NCBI GenBank assembly: GCA_030374805.1
Contig: JARGSG010000013.1
Location: forward strand, 992,001-1,056,000
From: Gracilaria gracilis
Lineage: Eukaryota > Rhodophyta > Florideophyceae > Gracilariales > Gracilariaceae
Reading direction: 5' to 3'
Length of the DNA stretch: 64,000 bases
Shown: positions 11,530-23,228 of the stretch, piece after piece
Numbering within the stretch: the stretch's first letter is position 1
Layout: every line of letters begins with the position of its first letter
Position numbers and translations under genes: made by a program
Notes under the pieces: generated by a model
The model's input: the letters and a program-made list of their open reading frames with translations, nothing else
Told to the model about the DNA's origin: nothing
Database searches by the model: none

Positions 11530-12813
11530 CTAATTTATTACTATAATAGGATTTTGCCGATGTACTCCAGCTATACTCTACTCCGTAATACGGGAACAAC
11601 TTCTCTCCCACTTCCAGTTTCCGAAGTGCTCGCACCGCAAGCATTTAGTATTCTTTTAGTTGATGCGGGGTGCGTCCTGTACTTGGAGTTCGAATGACCC
11701 GCACATTTGCAGTTTTTCGTTTTGTCACACTATCCGCAACTGCATCAATGTCCTTATCACCTTCCGTATACTTGGGATCGTTAATCGTTCCCCCCAATGA
11801 AAAAGGAGCGGAGACAATCTATACAGGTATTAACCTTACTCCCTGTCTTCTTTCTGGGAGGTTGTGGAATACATCGCTGCGGATGTTAAAATCCATCGCA
11901 TACTTCCGAAAGCGTTCTGAAGTGGCTCCCAATAACCCTTCACCATACTTCTTGTGTACCTCTTTTCTCTTCGTTAGGTCATGGTACTTTAGAGTTCCAT
12001 AGAAGTAACATAGCTCTTCATTTTCAACGAATCGGCGTGTAGTGAACACCCCCACTCTGGGGCCAGAGTGACGAATCGTCGAGTTCCCGATACTACAATC
12101 CCACATCGTCGCTTCCAGTGCCAACATTGCATTCCAATCCAGAAGCCCCATCTTTCCTTGCAAAATTCTAGGCCATTCGTGAAGGGCCTTACGCCTACCA
12201 GTCGTGACCAAGCTCTCATTCCGCCACATTGACGCCAGAACGTCCACAATATAGGTAGGAAACTTTTGATACTGGGGGTGGCCGGATGGAGCCTTCCATG
12301 ATCTCGATGGGTGGACATTCCACTTAGGAAATAAGTTCAAGACACGAATCATAGCATTCCGAACTTCCTGCGTTACCTGGATATCCGTCTCATTTTCCCG
12401 CAGGCACAATGCGAATTGAACAATTGTGGCGTGTCTAGCATGGACAAAGCAGTAAAGGTCCGGTTCACCCCCGATGAACCTACGATACAGTTGTAACTCC
12501 ATGCATGCCATTGCTGTCGAAAACGTCCCCGCAAACAAGTCGACCACAATATCCCCAGCCTGGAAGAACCAACTGATTAGCTCCTTCAACAATGGCCGGG
12601 GTTTCCGTTCACACCTCACCTTTTGTAAAATGTAGCCCCCACCTTCTTTCTTTCTCTTCCACTTAAGAGTCTCCCCAGTAGACATGGGTGGTACCTGGTC
12701 AATGACACAATGGTACCCCGGGTACCTCGACAGCACAGAGTTGAAGTTCTCATAGTTCACCATCACATGCTTTTGCGCATAGCTGAGGCCATTTCAAACT
12801 TCATGTACGGCAT
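11530..12813 (-). pseudogene. DNA methyltransferase-SET fusion, C-terminal part (element B)
   Basis: The coding frame enters from the C junction just after the place where other copies read MEYAVHG. It continues through the target-recognition region to the methyltransferase motif I-like strand IVVDLFAGTFSTAMACMEL (about 12500-12545) and a GGEPDLYCFVHARHA helix. The SET-like part follows: RVGVFTTRRFVENEELCYFYG near 12000-12060, then the tail near 11600. The N-terminal domain and the DPPY motif are absent because of the truncation. The frame is intact over 315 codons (12766-11819) and broken after that. Confidence 0.75.
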
Positions 12814-13000
12814 CGTCGGTGTTCTCTGAAGCTAGTCTAGTATGCTAGATGGCTAGTTTTGAAAATAAAAGTCCGAAAAAACTAGCATTTTTGCAGTTTG
12901 CGCTAGTTGACAAGGAAAAATTTTTTTTTTTTGGAAATCACGTTTGCGTTCAGTGCAGTTTGAATTACACCTACTGGAGTTGAATGCTAGTTTGCAGTTC
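12814..13000. repeat. Right terminus of element C (inverted)
   Basis: CGTCGGTGTTCTCTGAAGCT, then CTAG-type motifs (near 12842, 12851, 12882 and 12902) and the AATAAAAGTCCGAAAAAACT block. It is the inverted counterpart of 4100-4270 and of 63430-63626. Confidence 0.75.
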
Positions 13001-13082
13001 CTCTGTCACTGCTCCTAACTTTACATTCCCCACACTCATGAAAAACACTCTAAAAAATTACGAACCCACCACTAGCGCTCCC

Positions 13083-13205
13083 TCATTCAAACCCTGCATT
13101 CGGATCCTTAGTCTCAGTTTCCCTAAATGTCAAGTTGAAGAACTCCAACGGAACACTCTCTCCATTCTCGTACACCCTACTGTCTCCGAACCGGCTTCTA
13201 ATCCC
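13083..13205 (-). pseudogene. Coiled-coil gene remnant (element C)
   Basis: Only the 3' end survives, with the conserved FRETETKDPNAGFE terminus and stop at 13083. It is fused directly to the interior of the reductase-like gene at about 13200. An internal deletion therefore removed most of this gene, the divergent promoter and the reductase N-terminus. Confidence 0.7.
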
Positions 13206-13834
13206 CAAGGTCCAATCTTCTTCTGTGGCTGGAACGACCTTCTCGAAAAAGTAATCACATTCTTCCCATCCTTTCCCAACACGTAATTGAACACTGCACA
13301 CGATCCGCTCTTTACATCGCCGTTCCCACTGTCGGCGCCTCCCCACTGGATGGTGTCACGCCCCTCTCTTCCAATGGTCTAACCACAGCCACCGGTAAGT
13401 GAGCTCTGGCAATAGCTGAACGCCTCTGGACCGCAGGTCTTACTTTCAGTATCGTCGACGAAATCGCCTTTTCCAAGTCTTACTCCCAAAAGCTCGTTTG
13501 GATCTCTTCCTTCAATCTGGTCGGTTCTTCATTTGGATTCGTTACCATGCATGAAGTGGCTACCAAGTACAAAACAGTTGTCTCAACTACAATGAAGGAG
13601 CTTCTTGAGATAGTCACCTCCAACACAGGTCTCTCCTTCAATATCCCTCCTACAGGGGAATCCCTTCTGGAATACGGCAGCAACCTTACTAAATTCCCAC
13701 CCTCTTTCTCGGAGTATGAATCCAGAAATGCTTACTTCTATCGCACCTCCGCAGATGAAAAATTAACTGGAAGGCAGGACACTGCCTCTTTCCACATCAA
13801 CTATGTCAATGTTCTTAGACATGACATTCTCTAG
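13205..13834 (+). pseudogene. Reductase-like gene, N-terminally deleted (element C)
   Basis: Coding resumes at QGPIFFCGWNDLLEKVI, so the GxGxxG nucleotide-binding loop is gone. The C-terminal part from 13547 (MHEVATKYKTVV) to DIL at 13834 is open and nearly identical to the F copy (61000-61287), which places C and F in one subfamily. Without the Rossmann N-terminus it cannot be functional. Confidence 0.65.
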
Positions 13835-13991
13835 TAATTAGAACAAATTGTAAACCTTTTGCTCGTTGCAACTACACACACAACCCCTTTTCGTTCTTCA
13901 ATTCTTTTTAAGTTACTTCTTAAACAAATCAAATGTTCACTTTTTATGTAATGTCTCTATCACGAACACACACAACACTATAAGTGCTACA

Positions 13992-16900
13992 TTATAAGTG
14001 CTCATCGTCGTCATCCATTATCATCTGTCCTTCCTCGTAATCCCTATCTGTATTCTCAGCAGGGCCACCTGACATTTTTTCATCTTCCTCTTCGTACTCG
14101 TCCTTTCCATCTTCTATATCTTCCATTTCACTCTCTTCCTCCAAACCTTTATCATTTTCCAGCTGGTCGTTTGGGTCTTCTCCTAGCCCAAAGTCCTCAT
14201 CTACGAACTTTGGCCGAAACGCTGGCTCCCTTGTGCACCGCGTCAAAGAGCTTGTATCCTTCAGGTACAGAATATATGTGATACTTCAGGCAATTTTCTT
14301 TCACCAACGCATCCATGTACCCAGCTCCCGCATGAAACACATCCCCTCTCCCAATAAACACTGAGTGAGGCGAAACCCTGAACTTCTTCACAACCTTTGT
14401 ACGTGATAACCTCCTCAAACTCTTGTCATCCATCACATACATATTGTGAGACCTCTCACAAACGCATATCATAAATGAAATCCCCCCAGAGGCCATCACG
14501 AAGAACCCAGGAATCTCTCCCTTCTCCTTCTCCACATTCGTCAACCCTCGAAAATCAGTGTACAAAACCTGCCTTGGGTATCCCTCCCCCGTACACAACA
14601 CACGGCCTCCGGTCTGCGGCGCGTACATCCTTTGCTCAGTTTTGCTGTTGTTACATAGGCGAAGAGCCGATTCAATTTGCCCAAACCTTGCATTCAACAA
14701 CGCCCGCTTTCTCACCATCATCACATTCTTCTCATCAGATTCCATGCAATCAACAATCCCCTTCTTCGTCGTATTATATCGTCCAATTCCCTGCATCCTG
14801 TCCCCAGCATCCTTTCCTTCCCCCGCGTTGATAATCGAATTCCATTTCGTTCGGTTCTCTTCAAACTTCAAGTCTATCTGCTCCTTGAAGTCCTTCTCAA
14901 AAAACTCTAGCAACCCTTCTGCCACATCTTCATCCACCACCACGCCCCTCTTCTTCGCCTCCTCTGACAGACCTCCATCAGTTCCAAAGTGTTCCAAAAC
15001 ACAGAAACCCCTTTCCATCAATTCCATTCTCTTCGTCGCAAAGTACTCCCGAGCGAGGTCATCTCTCTCCATCGCCGCCATCCAAAGACCTTCTTCCTCT
15101 TCTGTCGGCTTTCCTTTCAACGGAAGCTTCACCCCAAGAACTGGTTCTTTCGTACTCCCCAGCTCTTTGTGCACATTCCGGGCGGCATGCCAGTACATCG
15201 CGTGATGGACCGCTCTCAAATCCGCCATCCCCAAACACCCCGCCCTATGCTCCTCTCGCAAATGAATCATCTCCATCCACGAGTGCTGATGTTTCACTGC
15301 ATTCTTCCCTCCCGGCCATTCACTCGGTAGCGCATACACCAGTTTCTCCATGACGTATCCGATCCACCAGCCCAATCACCTGCCTTGTTCATCCCTTTCG
15401 GCGGTTTCTCGGATTGTTATCTCCAAATCCACGCATTGTTTCTTCCTCCACCCCTTCTCCGTCGTCCTGAACGAACCTACTATCGTTCTCACTGCCCCCA
15501 CTTTCATCCTCGCTCGACGACACCAAATTTATTTTCTGTTCTTTGAAGAACTCCTTCAATGCCGGCTTCGTCATATTCCTGAATAAAGCAACAACCTCCA
15601 TTGATATATCTCGAGAAGGGGTCTTCACGCTGCCCTTCTTCATTCTCTTCGGAGCAGGTTGAATTTCTACCTCATCCTCATCGTCAGTAAAATCAATTAA
15701 CATCCTCTTTTTAGTATTCTTTTTCTTGCTCCAAGCCTTGCTATCCCAATCCTCTTTCAGCCGGCCCGGAGCATTCTTTTTCCGTGTGCTACGCCTCAAA
15801 CCTGATGGCTCTGCTTCAAAGTCTTCCCCCAGCATGGGAGCTGCCAACGACATGACAGTTTTTTCTCCCTCATTAGGTGCTGCGGTTAACGTACCACCAC
15901 CTACACCCACGACTTCACCCACCTCCTCCCCCACCTCTTTCACCTCCTCTGAAGTTTGAAGCGATAGTTTGAAAACTTTTTGAAGCTTTTTACCCGCGCT
16001 CTTCACCCTTCCAGACACCATCCGGTCCCATAAACGCCTCGCACCGCTAAGTTTCATTTTTGCTGTCCGCATACCCAGATATTACATCACAGACACATTT
16101 TTTCCTCCCAAGTTGAATGCGGTCGGCAATACGTCTTCAACACTAATCTTCTTCTTCTTCCCAGTGAGATCACATAGCTTGTACATACCTATTGCACATT
16201 GAAAGAAGTGCTTCCTCATATCTTTAAAACGACCGGTTCTCGTAGAAGAAGACAACCTCAGTTCTACATGCCATTGCAAGCATCGTGCGACAAATCGAAA
16301 CTGCTCATCGGTGAGACCCATCAGGAGGTCATTCGAGACATGCGTCAACGACAGGGCTGGACCCTCCTCACACACCTTCTCAAAGAACTCCAAAAGCCCC
16401 TCACATTCCACAAACTTCAGAGCCAATGTCGCGTAACGAGTCAAGTGACGCACGCTGTAGTCTCCGATAGCCTCGCTTCTCTTCAAAGCACCAGCCAACT
16501 GCTTCGAAGTAATGCTCTTCACATCCACATGTGACTCGTTCACGACGTTCTGCACAAAAGATACCGTACTATGGATTTTGTCTGCAAACGACATCGTCAG
16601 CACATTCGAACTCATCTCGTTCAGTAGATTGCCGAGTCCTAGAACCTCGTTCATTGTAATGGCTTTCCCATCCTTTCTTCCCCACAGCACAACATCCAGA
16701 GAACGGACTATATCCACCTACTTCCCGCCTTCCCCATGCAATTCTCGTAGCACAAGAATTCGGTGATACCTGTCTGTGAGGGTTACGGGCACCATAATTC
16801 TCCCATTATGAACTAACTCATTCATTTCATACTCCCCCAGAAATGCCACAGCAATCGAACCTGCAGACGGAAGCCACCCAAAGTTGTGACATTTCATCAT

Positions 16901-17812
16901 CGTCGCCTTTTTGTGTCCCAGATTTACACTTCGTACCGTCTTCTTCGGGATTTCAATCATCTCGATATCCATCGTCAACCTGTGCTGAACGTAGTCGGTG
17001 ACGGATATCTTCTTGAGAGACAGGGTGTTGTCTACCTTCTCCGACGGAACACGGTCTCCTTCATCGAACAAGTCCTCCTCCGGATCGGCAAGCGGAGCCT
17101 TACTCGTCTGCAAGACCTCCACAATGTCGTCGTCAGAGTCTCCTTTGATGACGACGCTCGCTCCCACAGGCTTCTTCAACCCTTGAGAAGAGTTTCCTGG
17201 GGTTCGGAAAGCTTCCCCAGCACGTTTCTCGGCCTCCAGAGCAACCACTTTCTCAGGCTGAGATGTGAAAAACTTCCCAGCCCCAGAATCTGGAGTAAGA
17301 CTTTGCGCAATACCGATTGGGGCCATCATCGAAGTATCCCACGCATACAAGCCAGCAGAGAACAACTCGCTCAGCGTACTTGGTGGGTCTTGAGGACCTT
17401 GAAAACGGTAAGGGTACTTCGCGCTTTCATGATTTAGGATCTTCGTCCTCCAGATCACAACCAAGCCTTCACCCTCTAGCACAGTCGCGCTTAAAAGGTT
17501 CTCAAGCAGCAAATGGCAAAGAGCCTTCCCAGCACACCCAGCGGACCCCACACCTCTCACCTCCGCGATTCCCACTTTCACCCTGCTCTTTTCTTTTCCA
17601 ACAGTGACAAACAAATGCACCGCATCACCGCCTTTCACTACCGGCGTAGCAGCGAGCGAAGTCTTCTTTGTCATGGCTCGGGCTGTTGGCATACGCGGCG
17701 TAGTGCCTTTCGCGCTCCCTCTCTCTCGTGTTAAGAGCGGCATTTCTGACACCCCCGTACTTCGGTTCGGTCGTCTTGAATCCCACCCCCTTTTATGCTT
17801 GGGAGACGGCAT
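13992..17812 (-). pseudogene. ParB-like/2OG dioxygenase fusion (element C)
   Basis: The start MPSPKHKRGWDSRRPN is at 17812. The N-terminal half reads in one frame to about 15400 with only two stops (16718 and about 16080). It includes VVKGGDAVHLFVTVGK, a ParB-like VTLTDRYHRILVLREL near 16770 and an all-helical stretch (RYATLALKFVECEGLLEFFE). Next come a basic/acidic region with RRSTRKKNAP and an acidic DDEDEVE tract. After one frame change the dioxygenase half is open for 392 codons (15375-14197). Its iron motif reads QVLYTDF where D has QVLHTDF, so the first ligand is lost. The distal GRGDVFHAGAGY and LKYHIY are kept, but the Arg of D (LRYHMY) is Lys here. Best preserved copy by reading frame, but catalytically doubtful. 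Confidence 0.7.
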
Positions 17813-18107
17813 CGTAGTGACACGTGGCTGATAGAATTGAAAACGTTGTTCACGATCGTCGAGAACGCTCGCGACATCGGTTAGCTAGTTGTAACTCTCT
17901 TCCCGTTTTTTTCCCTCTATTTCATCACGGATGTGCGTCCGCTCATTATTAGTTTAAACTATAAACTGTGCCTATATAAAATTTTACAGCATACTTCCGG
18001 CACGTTTACAAACCTACATCAAACTACTAACATCCATAGTACACTTGTACAACAGGGTTTGAGCAATAAAGAAATAAATAAATTTTGTGGCGGACTAATT
18101 TCACCTT

Positions 18108-18186
18108 GGGACAGCGGGACCCGGGGTGTCGTGGCGCTTCATCGGTGCACCGATGAAGCGCCACGACACCCCGGGTCAGCTGTCCC
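18108..18186. repeat. Palindrome H1
   Basis: Near-perfect inverted repeat centred on CGGTGCACCG, with arms containing GGGGTGTCGTGGCGCTTCAT and its complement. It has essentially no loop and could form a cruciform or a long hairpin. Confidence 0.9.
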
Positions 18187-18329
18187 TACGCCTGGTGAGT
18201 GATGAAGCTGGAATGGTAGCACACGTGGCACTGCCAACGTGCCATGAGCGGTGAAATTGGCCCGCTGTCAACGCGCCGTGTGTGATGAAATTGGGGGTGT
18301 TGGCATACGTGGCACCGCCAACGAGCCTG

Positions 18330-18405
18330 GGGATAGCGAACCGGGGTGTCGTGGCGCTTCAGCAGTGCACCGATGAAGCGCCACGACACCCCGGTCCGCT
18401 GTCCC
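18330..18405. repeat. Palindrome H2
   Basis: Same family as H1, with a few mismatches in the left arm (GGATAGCGAA for GGACAGCGGA; CAGCAG in the centre). Separated from H1 by the conserved linker. Confidence 0.9.
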
Positions 18406-18480
18406 AAAAAATATTTTTGAATTTTTTCCAAAAGAGAGGCTGGACAACTTTTAAAAACGTGCGCAAGCACTAGAGGATTA

Positions 18481-18775
18481 GGACATGAGCTTCAAAATAT
18501 AAAAGTAGAAGATGTACTAATTTTATATCATGTAACGGATGTTCTAATTCTAGCTACAAAGCGAAAGCTGAATAGGAAAGGACACCGATTACATTCTATA
18601 AAGATAGAAGATGTACTAACTTTATAGCATGTAACGGATGTTTAATCTTAGGTACAAAGTGCAAGCTGCATAGGAATAGGACACCGCTAACACTCTTTAA
18701 AGATAGAAGATGTACGTACTTTATAGCATGCAATGGATGTCCCATTCCTAGCGATAAAGCGTAAGGGTGGGCCAC
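18481..18775. repeat. 99-bp tandem repeat, three units
   Basis: Units start at 18481, 18580 and 18679 with GGACA. Each carries AGATGTAC followed by a T-rich ATAT/TATAG run and (C)AATGGATGT or TAACGGATGT. Inverted relatives occur at 29095-29262 and 37653-37790 in element E, on either side of the LTR retrotransposon. Confidence 0.75.
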
Positions 18776-19016
18776 CTTTTACGGAGATACATCGTCCTCT
18801 TTCCGAACCCGAGACATACTTCGGTTATGGAAGAAAATGAATATATCCCGGTAGAATGCGTGACCAGGAAAAAGGTAGGGCGTGGAAGGTGTTGGGAGGG
18901 TAGGTGGGGACGGCTTTTATATAGCGCCACACGTGCGGCCGGGATGCGAAATGTTGAAAATATAAAAATCATCTTTCTCCAGCTGCTCGTTTCGAAAAAA
19001 TTCGAAATTTTTTTTT

Positions 19017-19091
19017 GGGACAGCGGACCGGGGTGTCGTGGCGCTTCATCGGTGCACCGATGAAGCGCCACGACACCCCGGTCCGCTGTTC
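19017..19091. repeat. Palindrome H3
   Basis: Perfect or near-perfect member of the H1 family; arms ACCGGGGTGTCGTGGCGCTT. Confidence 0.9.
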
Positions 19092-19235
19092 CAACGCGCC
19101 GTGAGTGATGAAACTGCAGTGCTGGCACACGTGGCACTGCCAAAGTGCCGTGAGCGGTGAAATTGGTGCGCTGTCAACGGGCCTTGTGTGATGAAATTGG
19201 GGTGGTGGCATAAGTAGCACCGCCAACGCGCCGTT

Positions 19236-19313
19236 GGGACAGCGGACCGGGGGTGTCGTGGGGCTTCATCGGTGCACCGATGAAGCGCCACGTTGTCCCG
19301 GTCCGCTGTTCCA
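19236..19313. repeat. Palindrome H4
   Basis: H1-family palindrome with some arm mismatches (CGTTGTCCC on the right). It follows H3 after the conserved linker. Confidence 0.85.
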
Positions 19314-19354
19314 GGCTGTCGTTGAAAAATATGGGAAAATAAAATATTTTTTTT

Positions 19355-19430
19355 GGGACGGCGGACCGGGGTGGCGCAGCACTTCATCAATGCACTGATG
19401 AAGCGCCACGCCACCCCGGTCCGCTGTCCT
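19355..19430. repeat. Palindrome H5
   Basis: H1-family palindrome in which the inner arm has changed on both sides: GGGGTGGCG on the left, CGCCACCCC on the right. Centre ATCAATGCACTGAT. Confidence 0.85.
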
Positions 19431-19760
19431 ACCAGCCGTTCTTTATCACTTCGCGTATAAGTTTCATTGAGAAAGTTCCGTATCCCTCGAGGGTCCACGC
19501 TTTCCCTCACACCTCTTTGCGGCTACACGTGCATGTAAGGCATCGTGCACATTTCTTTGTCGTTTTGAAAAAACCCGTTTCGTGCTGTATAGTTCCTATC
19601 CTCTCCCGCCCGCTCCCGTCTTCCGTGCATTCCTATATCTCGTTGGCAGTTATCTCCCGGCCGTTGCAGTCTCCGTGTGGTAACGTTTCGCGTCTGCTGC
19701 GATCTCCCGTCCGCTCCGGAAGTTCGAATCATAACCAATCATCACATCTCCTTCCCGTGC

Positions 19761-22700
19761 ATGCATAAAATGGCTCCACATAGTGCATCGAGGTCTACGT
19801 CACCGGCACCCTCAAGCTGCGATATGAAGGTTGGGAAACTGTATGGCTCCGGTGATGAGCTTGTCACAGTATGCCTCGCTATCCGCGATAATTACGCGTC
19901 GACAATGCGAGATGAAGACCGGCCAAGGAAGGTGGGACACAGCGAGTTCGTGGATTACGTTATCAAGAATCGCAATGTCTTACCGCTGGCAAAGAATTAC
20001 TTTTATATTCTTGTGGGTCCGGGATATCCGACATTTACTGACAGTGAACTACGGGTCGTATCACTGAAAGGGTCGTATCGTCAGCTATATGTCTCCACGA
20101 GGTTATTGGACATCTTGGATGGCGACAGAGACTGGCGTGTAAGGGGTTTCTGGAATGTTTACACCGAGATGAACTGTAAAGGAACACCGAAGAATGTGAC
20201 TTTGACCGAGTTTTTCAAGTCCATGTCCATACCCCCTAAGCGGGTGGGAAGGGTGGTCCCCCCGTCAGCTACAACTGTTGCCACACATTTCCAAAGGATT
20301 CTCTTTCTCTCACTCATTCAGAAAGTTTCCATGGAAAAAAGAGTTGTAGGCCAGAAGAGTAAAAGAGGAGACAAGGGATATCCCACACCTTTTGTGAATG
20401 TCCAAATCTCCAACAAACTCCAAGCTCAGCGTAATGGCTTTGATGTGCAGCTCAAAACGAGGGCATGGGATTGTTTCTCTCACTTCCTGGGATTTTCTAA
20501 CGTGAAGTTCATGGTTCTTCCATTCATCCGAGTCAGGTACGACAACATGCAGTTTCAAGCAATTGAGACGCGGGCAGAGGGGTTCTTCCACCGGGATAAC
20601 AACTATCGCTTGCTACCGAGCAAAAATGAAACTGTTATTGAAACAGAGTTCATCCCGTGGGCATGGTATTTACCGCAAGACATAGATGCTGCGCTCTGAA
20701 TGCTTGCGAAGGAGTTCATTTCGGACCTCAACAAAGTTATTGTGAATGAACAGTTCTACACAATTCCCAAAACGGGACGACGGAGACTTCTATAGAAGTT
20801 TACCAGAGACCCATCACGGGCTTTTGCTCAGAGATTCGATAGTTTCTTGAACTCGCTTGTGTCCTCCGTCATGGAGGTCATAAGCCCGTTGAAACTGAAA
20901 GAATCCGTGAACGTTTTTGGTATGGCAGTAATGCCGATATCCAAACCAGAACCTGCGATAGAAACTGACGATAATGTGGAGGAGGTGGAGGGAAGTGGGA
21001 AACTAACGGAGCCGGGTCAGTGAGAAGGCGAACAAGGAGATGGTGATACGAACGTATTTCCTAACAATGGGAAAGGAAGAGCTGGTGACGAAGCGTCTTG
21101 GGTAAGCGTAATAACCCCGCCATCCATTGCGTCGTTGGATGACAAAATGGCTTTCCGAATTTGTGAGGAAGAGATGGAGAAGTACTTTCGCTTGTACAAC
21201 TGCGGGTTTGGTGATATGGTAGAGATGGACGAGACGTTGCGGAGAGATAGTGTGTCCCCGTTAGGAAAAGTTCAACTGGTTCTCATGGACCCTTCGTATA
21301 ACATCCGAGGGAACAAGAACCTATGCAACAGCTGGTACGATGTACTGAGCCCTCAAGACATGAAGAAGACTGCAAAGCTTCTATCAAGACTGCTACGTCC
21401 TGGGAGCCATTTCGTTATCTTTAGTGCTTTCGAGCAGGTCCAGGCATGGAGAGATGCACTTTCGGCCATTGGGGCAAAAGATGAAAACGGAGTACCAAGG
21501 CGGTCTTTTGTTGTGGACCAGGTCCCACTGCAATTTGTACGGTCGCAAGGCAACCCGATGCGTAACCCGGGACGCAGGTCGGGCTCCCTTTTCCATGCAA
21601 TGGAGTATGCTGTACATGGAGTTTGAAATGGTCTGAGCTATGCGCAACAACATGTGATGGTTAGCTACGAGAACTTCAACTTTGTGCAGTCGAGGTACCC
21701 GGGGTACCACAGTGTCATTGACCAGGTACCACCCATGTCTAATGAAGAGATTCTTCAGTGGAAGAGAAAGAAGGAAGATGGGGGCTACGTGTTACAAAAG
21801 GTGAGGTCCGAACAGAAACCTCGGGCATTGTTGAAGGAGCTAATCAGTCGGTTCTCCCAGGCTGAGATTTTGTAGTCGACTTGTTTGCGGGGACGTTTTC
21901 CACAGCAATGGCATGCATGGAGTTACAACTGCATCGTAGTTTCATCGGTTGTGAGCCGGACCCTGACTGCTTTGCCCATGCTAGCCACGCCGCAATGGTT
22001 CAATTCGCATTGTTCCTGCGGGAAAATGAGACGGATATCCAGGTAACTCAGGAAGTTCGGAATGCTATGATTAGAGTGTTGTACTTATTTCCGAAGTGGA
22101 ATGTCCGCCCATCGAGACCATGAAAGGCTCCATACGGCTACCCCCAGTATCAAAAGTTTCCTACGTGTATTGTAGAATTTCTTGCGTCAATGTGGCAGAA
22201 TGAGAGCTTTGTCACGACTGGTAGGCGTAAGGCCCTTCACGAATGGCCTAAAACTTTGCCAGGAAAGATGGGGCTTCTGGATTGGAATGCAATGTTGGCA
22301 CTGGAAGCGACGATGTGCGATTGTCGTATCGGGAGGTCGACGATTCGTCACCCTAGCGCCGGAGTGGGGGTGTTCATTACACCCCAATTTATGGCCACTG
22401 AAGAGATATGTTACTTCTATGGAACACTGGTGTATTATGACCTAACGGAGTGAAAAGAGGTACACAAGAAGTATGGTGAAGTGTTATTGGGAGCCACCTA
22501 AGAACGCTTTCGGAAGTATGCGATGGAGTTTAACGTCCGGGGCGACGTATTACATAACCTCCCAGAAAGAAAACAAGGAGTAACTTTAAAACCTGTATGG
22601 ATTGTCCCGGCTCCTTTTTCATTGGGTGGAACGATTAACGGTCCCGAATATATGGAAGGGGATAAGGACATTGATGCAGTTGCGGATGGTGTGACTAAAC

Positions 22701-22888
22701 CAAGGGCTGCAAATGTGCCGGTCATTCGAACTCCAATTAGAGGATGCACGCCGCATCAACTACGTGAATACCAAATGCTTGCGATGCGAGCACTTCGGAA
22801 ACTGGAAGTGAGAGAGGAGTTGTTTGCGGATTATGGAGTAGAATATAGCTGGGGTATATCCGCAAATCCTATTATATTTATCGATTAG
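19761..22888 (+). pseudogene. DNA methyltransferase-SET fusion (element C)
   Basis: Start MHKMAPHSASRSTSP at 19761, by match with D (MFKMAAATTSRSKSP). An N-terminal domain of about 330 residues is of unknown family (GKLYGSGDELVTVCLAIRDN; later LKTRAWDCFSHFLGF). After a low-complexity linker comes the methyltransferase: motif IV-like MDPSYNI at 21288 (D has DPPY), a target-recognition region, then motif I-like DLFAGTFSTAMACMEL near 21880. Motif order IV before I is that of beta-class amino-methyltransferases (N6-adenine or N4-cytosine). A SET-like domain follows: VGVFITPQFMATEEICYFYG at 22365-22425, and EELFADYGVEYSW at 22815-22853, corresponding to the EELxxDYG end of SET domains. About four stops plus frame changes inactivate it. 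Expected full product about 1040 residues. Confidence 0.8.
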
Positions 22889-23228
22889 AACGTGTAGTAA
22901 CTTAGCTACATGTAGAACAATCCCCTAAACCCATAAAGAAGTGGAACTTATTGCACTCCAACTTCGCCGTTTGAGCAAGAAATAGAAACTAAACACTTTA
23001 GCTGAAGTGCAAGATGGAAGTACGCAGATACATAAAAGGTAGTGAAGGGCATCGAATATGATGCGAAAATTTGTACGTTTTTTAACATTATGAGAACTAT
23101 CTAGTTTAGAAATGGAGATTTCTGTGTTAATTTTCGGTCTCGGAATCGGGAAATAAAAAACCGCACTTTGTGATTTCCACCACACTCCACTCGATCGGGG
23201 GTGTGCATTCGATTGCTTACTTTCGATC
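22889..23228. other. Spacer between methyltransferase-SET and unknown-protein genes (C)
   Basis: AT-rich, conserved with 11186-11529. No gene is seen; probably the promoter of the downstream gene. Confidence 0.45.

Larger units (their letters stand above)
4605..12813 (+). mobile_element. Element B: left half of the giant transposon, cut by element C
   Basis: It begins with the terminus CGTCGGTGTTATCG at 4605. It then carries the transposase (+), the unknown basic protein (-) and the C-terminal two thirds of the methyltransferase-SET gene (-). At 12814 the right terminus of inverted element C begins, inside the methyltransferase coding region. The remaining half of B is not seen in the window. 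Confidence 0.8.
17813..19760. promoter_or_regulatory. Hairpin-rich intergenic spacer (element C)
   Basis: The ParB/dioxygenase (-) and methyltransferase-SET (+) genes diverge from this 1.95 kb spacer. It holds five 75-79 bp palindromes (listed separately), two copies of a conserved linker of about 145 bp between palindromes (18187-18329 and 19092-19235), and a three-unit 99-bp tandem repeat (18481-18775). A bidirectional promoter is implied by gene layout; a replication or transposition role for the palindromes is speculation. Confidence 0.6.

Noticed and set aside
18108-19430. CRISPR-like or tRNA-like reading of the repeated hairpins
   Set aside because: Repeats are palindromes of 75-79 bp with irregular spacing and no unique spacers; no cloverleaf, T-loop or anticodon pattern is present.
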